Positions 4,873 to 6,233 of a stretch of 6,233 nt of DNA are shown piece after piece. Origin of the DNA: Chloroflexota bacterium (GTDB lineage Bacteria > Chloroflexota > Limnocylindria > Limnocylindrales > CSP1-4); NCBI GenBank assembly GCA_021814735.1, contig JAKAHX010000103.1:1-6233 (forward strand), in the 5' to 3' direction. Within the stretch, counting starts at the first letter, position 1; each line of letters begins with the position of its first letter. A program made the position numbers and the translations under genes. The notes beneath the pieces are model-generated. The model was given only the letters and a program-made list of their open reading frames with translations. It was not told the DNA's origin and searched no databases.

Positions 4873-6233
4873 TACGGACGGACGCGCTTCTCCCGGGGGA
4901 GTGGCGGCAGGCCGCGCCGGCCTTCCACGAGGAAGTGCCGGAACCAGCCCACCACCTGCACGACGTTCTCGACGCGCCGGAATGGCGTGCCGCTCCTCGT
5001 CAGCTCGTGCGTCTCGTCCGGCACCCGCATGAGGCGGACCGGCCGGCGGAACGCCCGCAGCACGGCGAAGAACTCCTCCGCCTGGGTGATGGGCACCCGC
5101 AGGTCCTTCTCCGAGTGCTGGATCAGGATCGGCGTCCGGACGTGCTCGGCGTAGGCGATCGGGCTGTGCCGCCAGTACAGCTCGTGGTCCTCCCACGGGT
5201 TGACGCCGTACTCCTCGGTCCCGAACATCGGCCCGCCGATGTCGCCCGAGAGCATCTGGGCGGTCATGTCGTTCACCGAGCGCGCGGTCAGGGCCGCCTT
5301 GAAGCGGTCCGTGTGCCCCACGATCCAGCTGGTCAGGTAGCCGCCGTAGGAGCCACCGGTCACCCCCAGGCGGTCCGGGTCGACCAGCCCGTCGGCCACC
5401 AGCGCGTCGACCCCGGCCATCACGTCGGCCATCGGGCCGTCGCCCCAGTCGCGGAAGTTCGCGCGCACGAAGTCCTGCCCGTAGCCCTCCGACCCGCGGG
5501 GGTTGCAGGCGTACACGCTGATCCCCGCCGCCACCAGGCACTGCCACTCCCAGAACAGCGAGTAGCCGTAGAGCGTGGCCGGACCACCGTGGATCTCCAC
5601 CACCATCGGCGCGGGCCGCCCGTCGTCGTGGGCCGGAGCCGGGTAGAACCAGCCCTGGATCCGTCGGCCGTCCACCTCGTGCCAGCGCACCTGGGGCGCC
5701 ACCAGCGCGACGTCCGCCCACCGGGTGGCCATGCAGTCGCTCACCTGCCGCAGCGCGCCATCGCCCAGCGGAGAGGGCAGGACGGCGGGGAGGTCCGCCA
5801 CGGCCACCTCGAAGGCGTGCGTCGCGTCCGCCACCGTGACGACGACGCGCTCCGGTCCGCCGGCCGGCGAGACCTGGTGCAGCTGGCCCACGTGGTGCCG
5901 GCCCTCCGTCACGCGCTCGACGCGCGACGTGCCCGCCTCCACCCGCCACAGCTCGTAGCTGCCCTCGATCGGCGCCGAGAAGGTGATCCGGCGGCCGTCG
6001 TGGCTCCAGTGGAGCGACGGATCGCCGCCGCCGTGGAGATCGCTCCCCATCCCCGATCCGACCATGAGGTCCGTCGCGGCGGTGAGATCCTCGCCCTCCT
6101 GCTCCGCCGCGGCGGCGAAGCGCCAGACGTCGTGGCGGGCGGGGCCTCGGCCCTGGTAGCGGTGTCCGATCGCGGCGATCCACCGGCCGTCCGGGCTCCA
6201 TGCCGGCGCCGAGAACTCGCGCCGGCCGCGACC
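4872..6233 (-). CDS. S9-family serine peptidase (acylaminoacyl-peptidase / DPP-like), 3' part (runs off right edge)
   Basis: Serine peptidase of the prolyl oligopeptidase family, which cleaves short peptides; the window holds the last 453 codons and the N-terminus lies beyond the right edge. Numbering from the first visible residue, about 1-180 are the end of the beta-propeller, with WD40-like PD40 repeats at [12 protein letters not shown] (12-23) and [15 protein letters not shown] (74-88). The alpha/beta-hydrolase domain follows: EIHGGP (213-218, oxyanion region), [12 protein letters not shown] (244-255), [14 protein letters not shown] (290-303) with nucleophile Ser295, [17 protein letters not shown] (373-389) with Asp377, and [12 protein letters not shown] (406-417) with His409. 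The triad is complete, so the enzyme should be active. Typical members have 600-700 residues, so roughly 150-250 are missing. Secretion cannot be judged. It is colinear with the BMC genes and ends 81 nt before them, but no link to microcompartments is known to me; it is more likely a neighbour than a member. Confidence 0.93.
   Translation of the reverse strand, partial: GRGRREFSAPAWSPDGRWIAAIGHRYQGRGPARHDVWRFAAAAEQEGEDLTAATDLMVGSGMGSDLHGGGDPSLHWSHDGRRITFSAPIEGSYELWRVEAGTSRVERVTEGRHHVGQLHQVSPAGGPERVVVTVADATHAFEVAVADLPAVLPSPLGDGALRQVSDCMATRWADVALVAPQVRWHEVDGRRIQGWFYPAPAHDDGRPAPMVVEIHGGPATLYGYSLFWEWQCLVAAGISVYACNPRGSEGYGQDFVRANFRDWGDGPMADVMAGVDALVADGLVDPDRLGVTGGSYGGYLTSWIVGHTDRFKAALTARSVNDMTAQMLSGDIGGPMFGTEEYGVNPWEDHELYWRHSPIAYAEHVRTPILIQHSEKDLRVPITQAEEFFAVLRAFRRPVRLMRVPDETHELTRSGTPFRRVENVVQVVGWFRHFLVEGRRGLPPLPREKRVRP

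Noticed and set aside
3322..6201. A 959-codon minus-strand open frame that includes deoC
   Set aside because: Only the last 290 codons encode a protein family (DeoC). The upstream part is an Arg/Gly/Pro-rich out-of-frame reading of the rpiB-like and peptidase genes, which have clear conserved motifs in their own frames.
4872..6233. Peptidase as a shell-maturation protease of the microcompartment
   Set aside because: It has the complete triad and propeller of ordinary S9 peptidases and no targeting helix in the visible part; adjacency alone does not support a BMC role.
1..6233. Signs of CRISPR, tRNA/rRNA, transposon ends or recent transfer
   Set aside because: No direct-repeat array, no tRNA-like cloverleaf, no transposase or terminal repeats were seen. 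Base composition looks uniformly GC-rich from end to end.

Overview
The window comes from a very GC-rich bacterium. GC is strongly concentrated at third codon positions, GTG starts are frequent, and uninterrupted antisense reading frames are long, as expected at about 70% GC. Actinobacteria, Chloroflexi or a GC-rich proteobacterial/myxobacterial-type genome would all fit; nothing in the sequence decides between them. All eight genes lie on the minus strand, so the window reads from its right end to its left end.

Transcription order: (1) the 3' part of an S9-family (prolyl oligopeptidase / acylaminoacyl-peptidase-like) serine peptidase, 6233-4872, followed by an 81-nt gap holding an inverted repeat. 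(2) A bacterial microcompartment (BMC) gene cluster: an RpiB-type sugar-phosphate isomerase (4790-4191), DeoC deoxyribose-phosphate aldolase (4194-3322), a double-stacking-type tandem-domain shell trimer BMC-T (3335-2706), a hexameric shell protein BMC-H (2614-2306), a pentameric vertex protein BMC-P of the EutN/CcmL family (2218-1931), a CoA-acylating aldehyde dehydrogenase of the PduP/EutE family (1845-379), and the 5' part of a second BMC-T (368 to the left edge).

DeoC, RpiB, acylating aldehyde dehydrogenase and shell proteins together match the class called sugar-phosphate-utilising (SPU) BMC in published locus surveys. The inferred chemistry is that DeoC cleaves 2-deoxyribose 5-phosphate to glyceraldehyde 3-phosphate and acetaldehyde, the shell confines the acetaldehyde, and the dehydrogenase converts it to acetyl-CoA with NAD+ and CoA. 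The RpiB-like protein would act on a pentose phosphate or related sugar phosphate, but its substrate is uncertain. All three enzymes carry an amphipathic helix near the N-terminus, in two cases followed by a clear linker, which is how BMC cargo is usually targeted to the shell.

The details most worth a second look are the RpiB-like protein, which has Asp where the E. coli enzyme has its catalytic Cys; the DeoC protein, which has a four-cysteine cluster (CxxCxxxCxxxC) between its targeting helix and its barrel; and a perfect 13-bp inverted repeat between the BMC-H and BMC-P genes that may set the ratio of shell proteins. No regulator, alcohol dehydrogenase, phosphotransacylase, RNA gene, mobile element or CRISPR array is visible. 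No gap between genes exceeds 100 bases.
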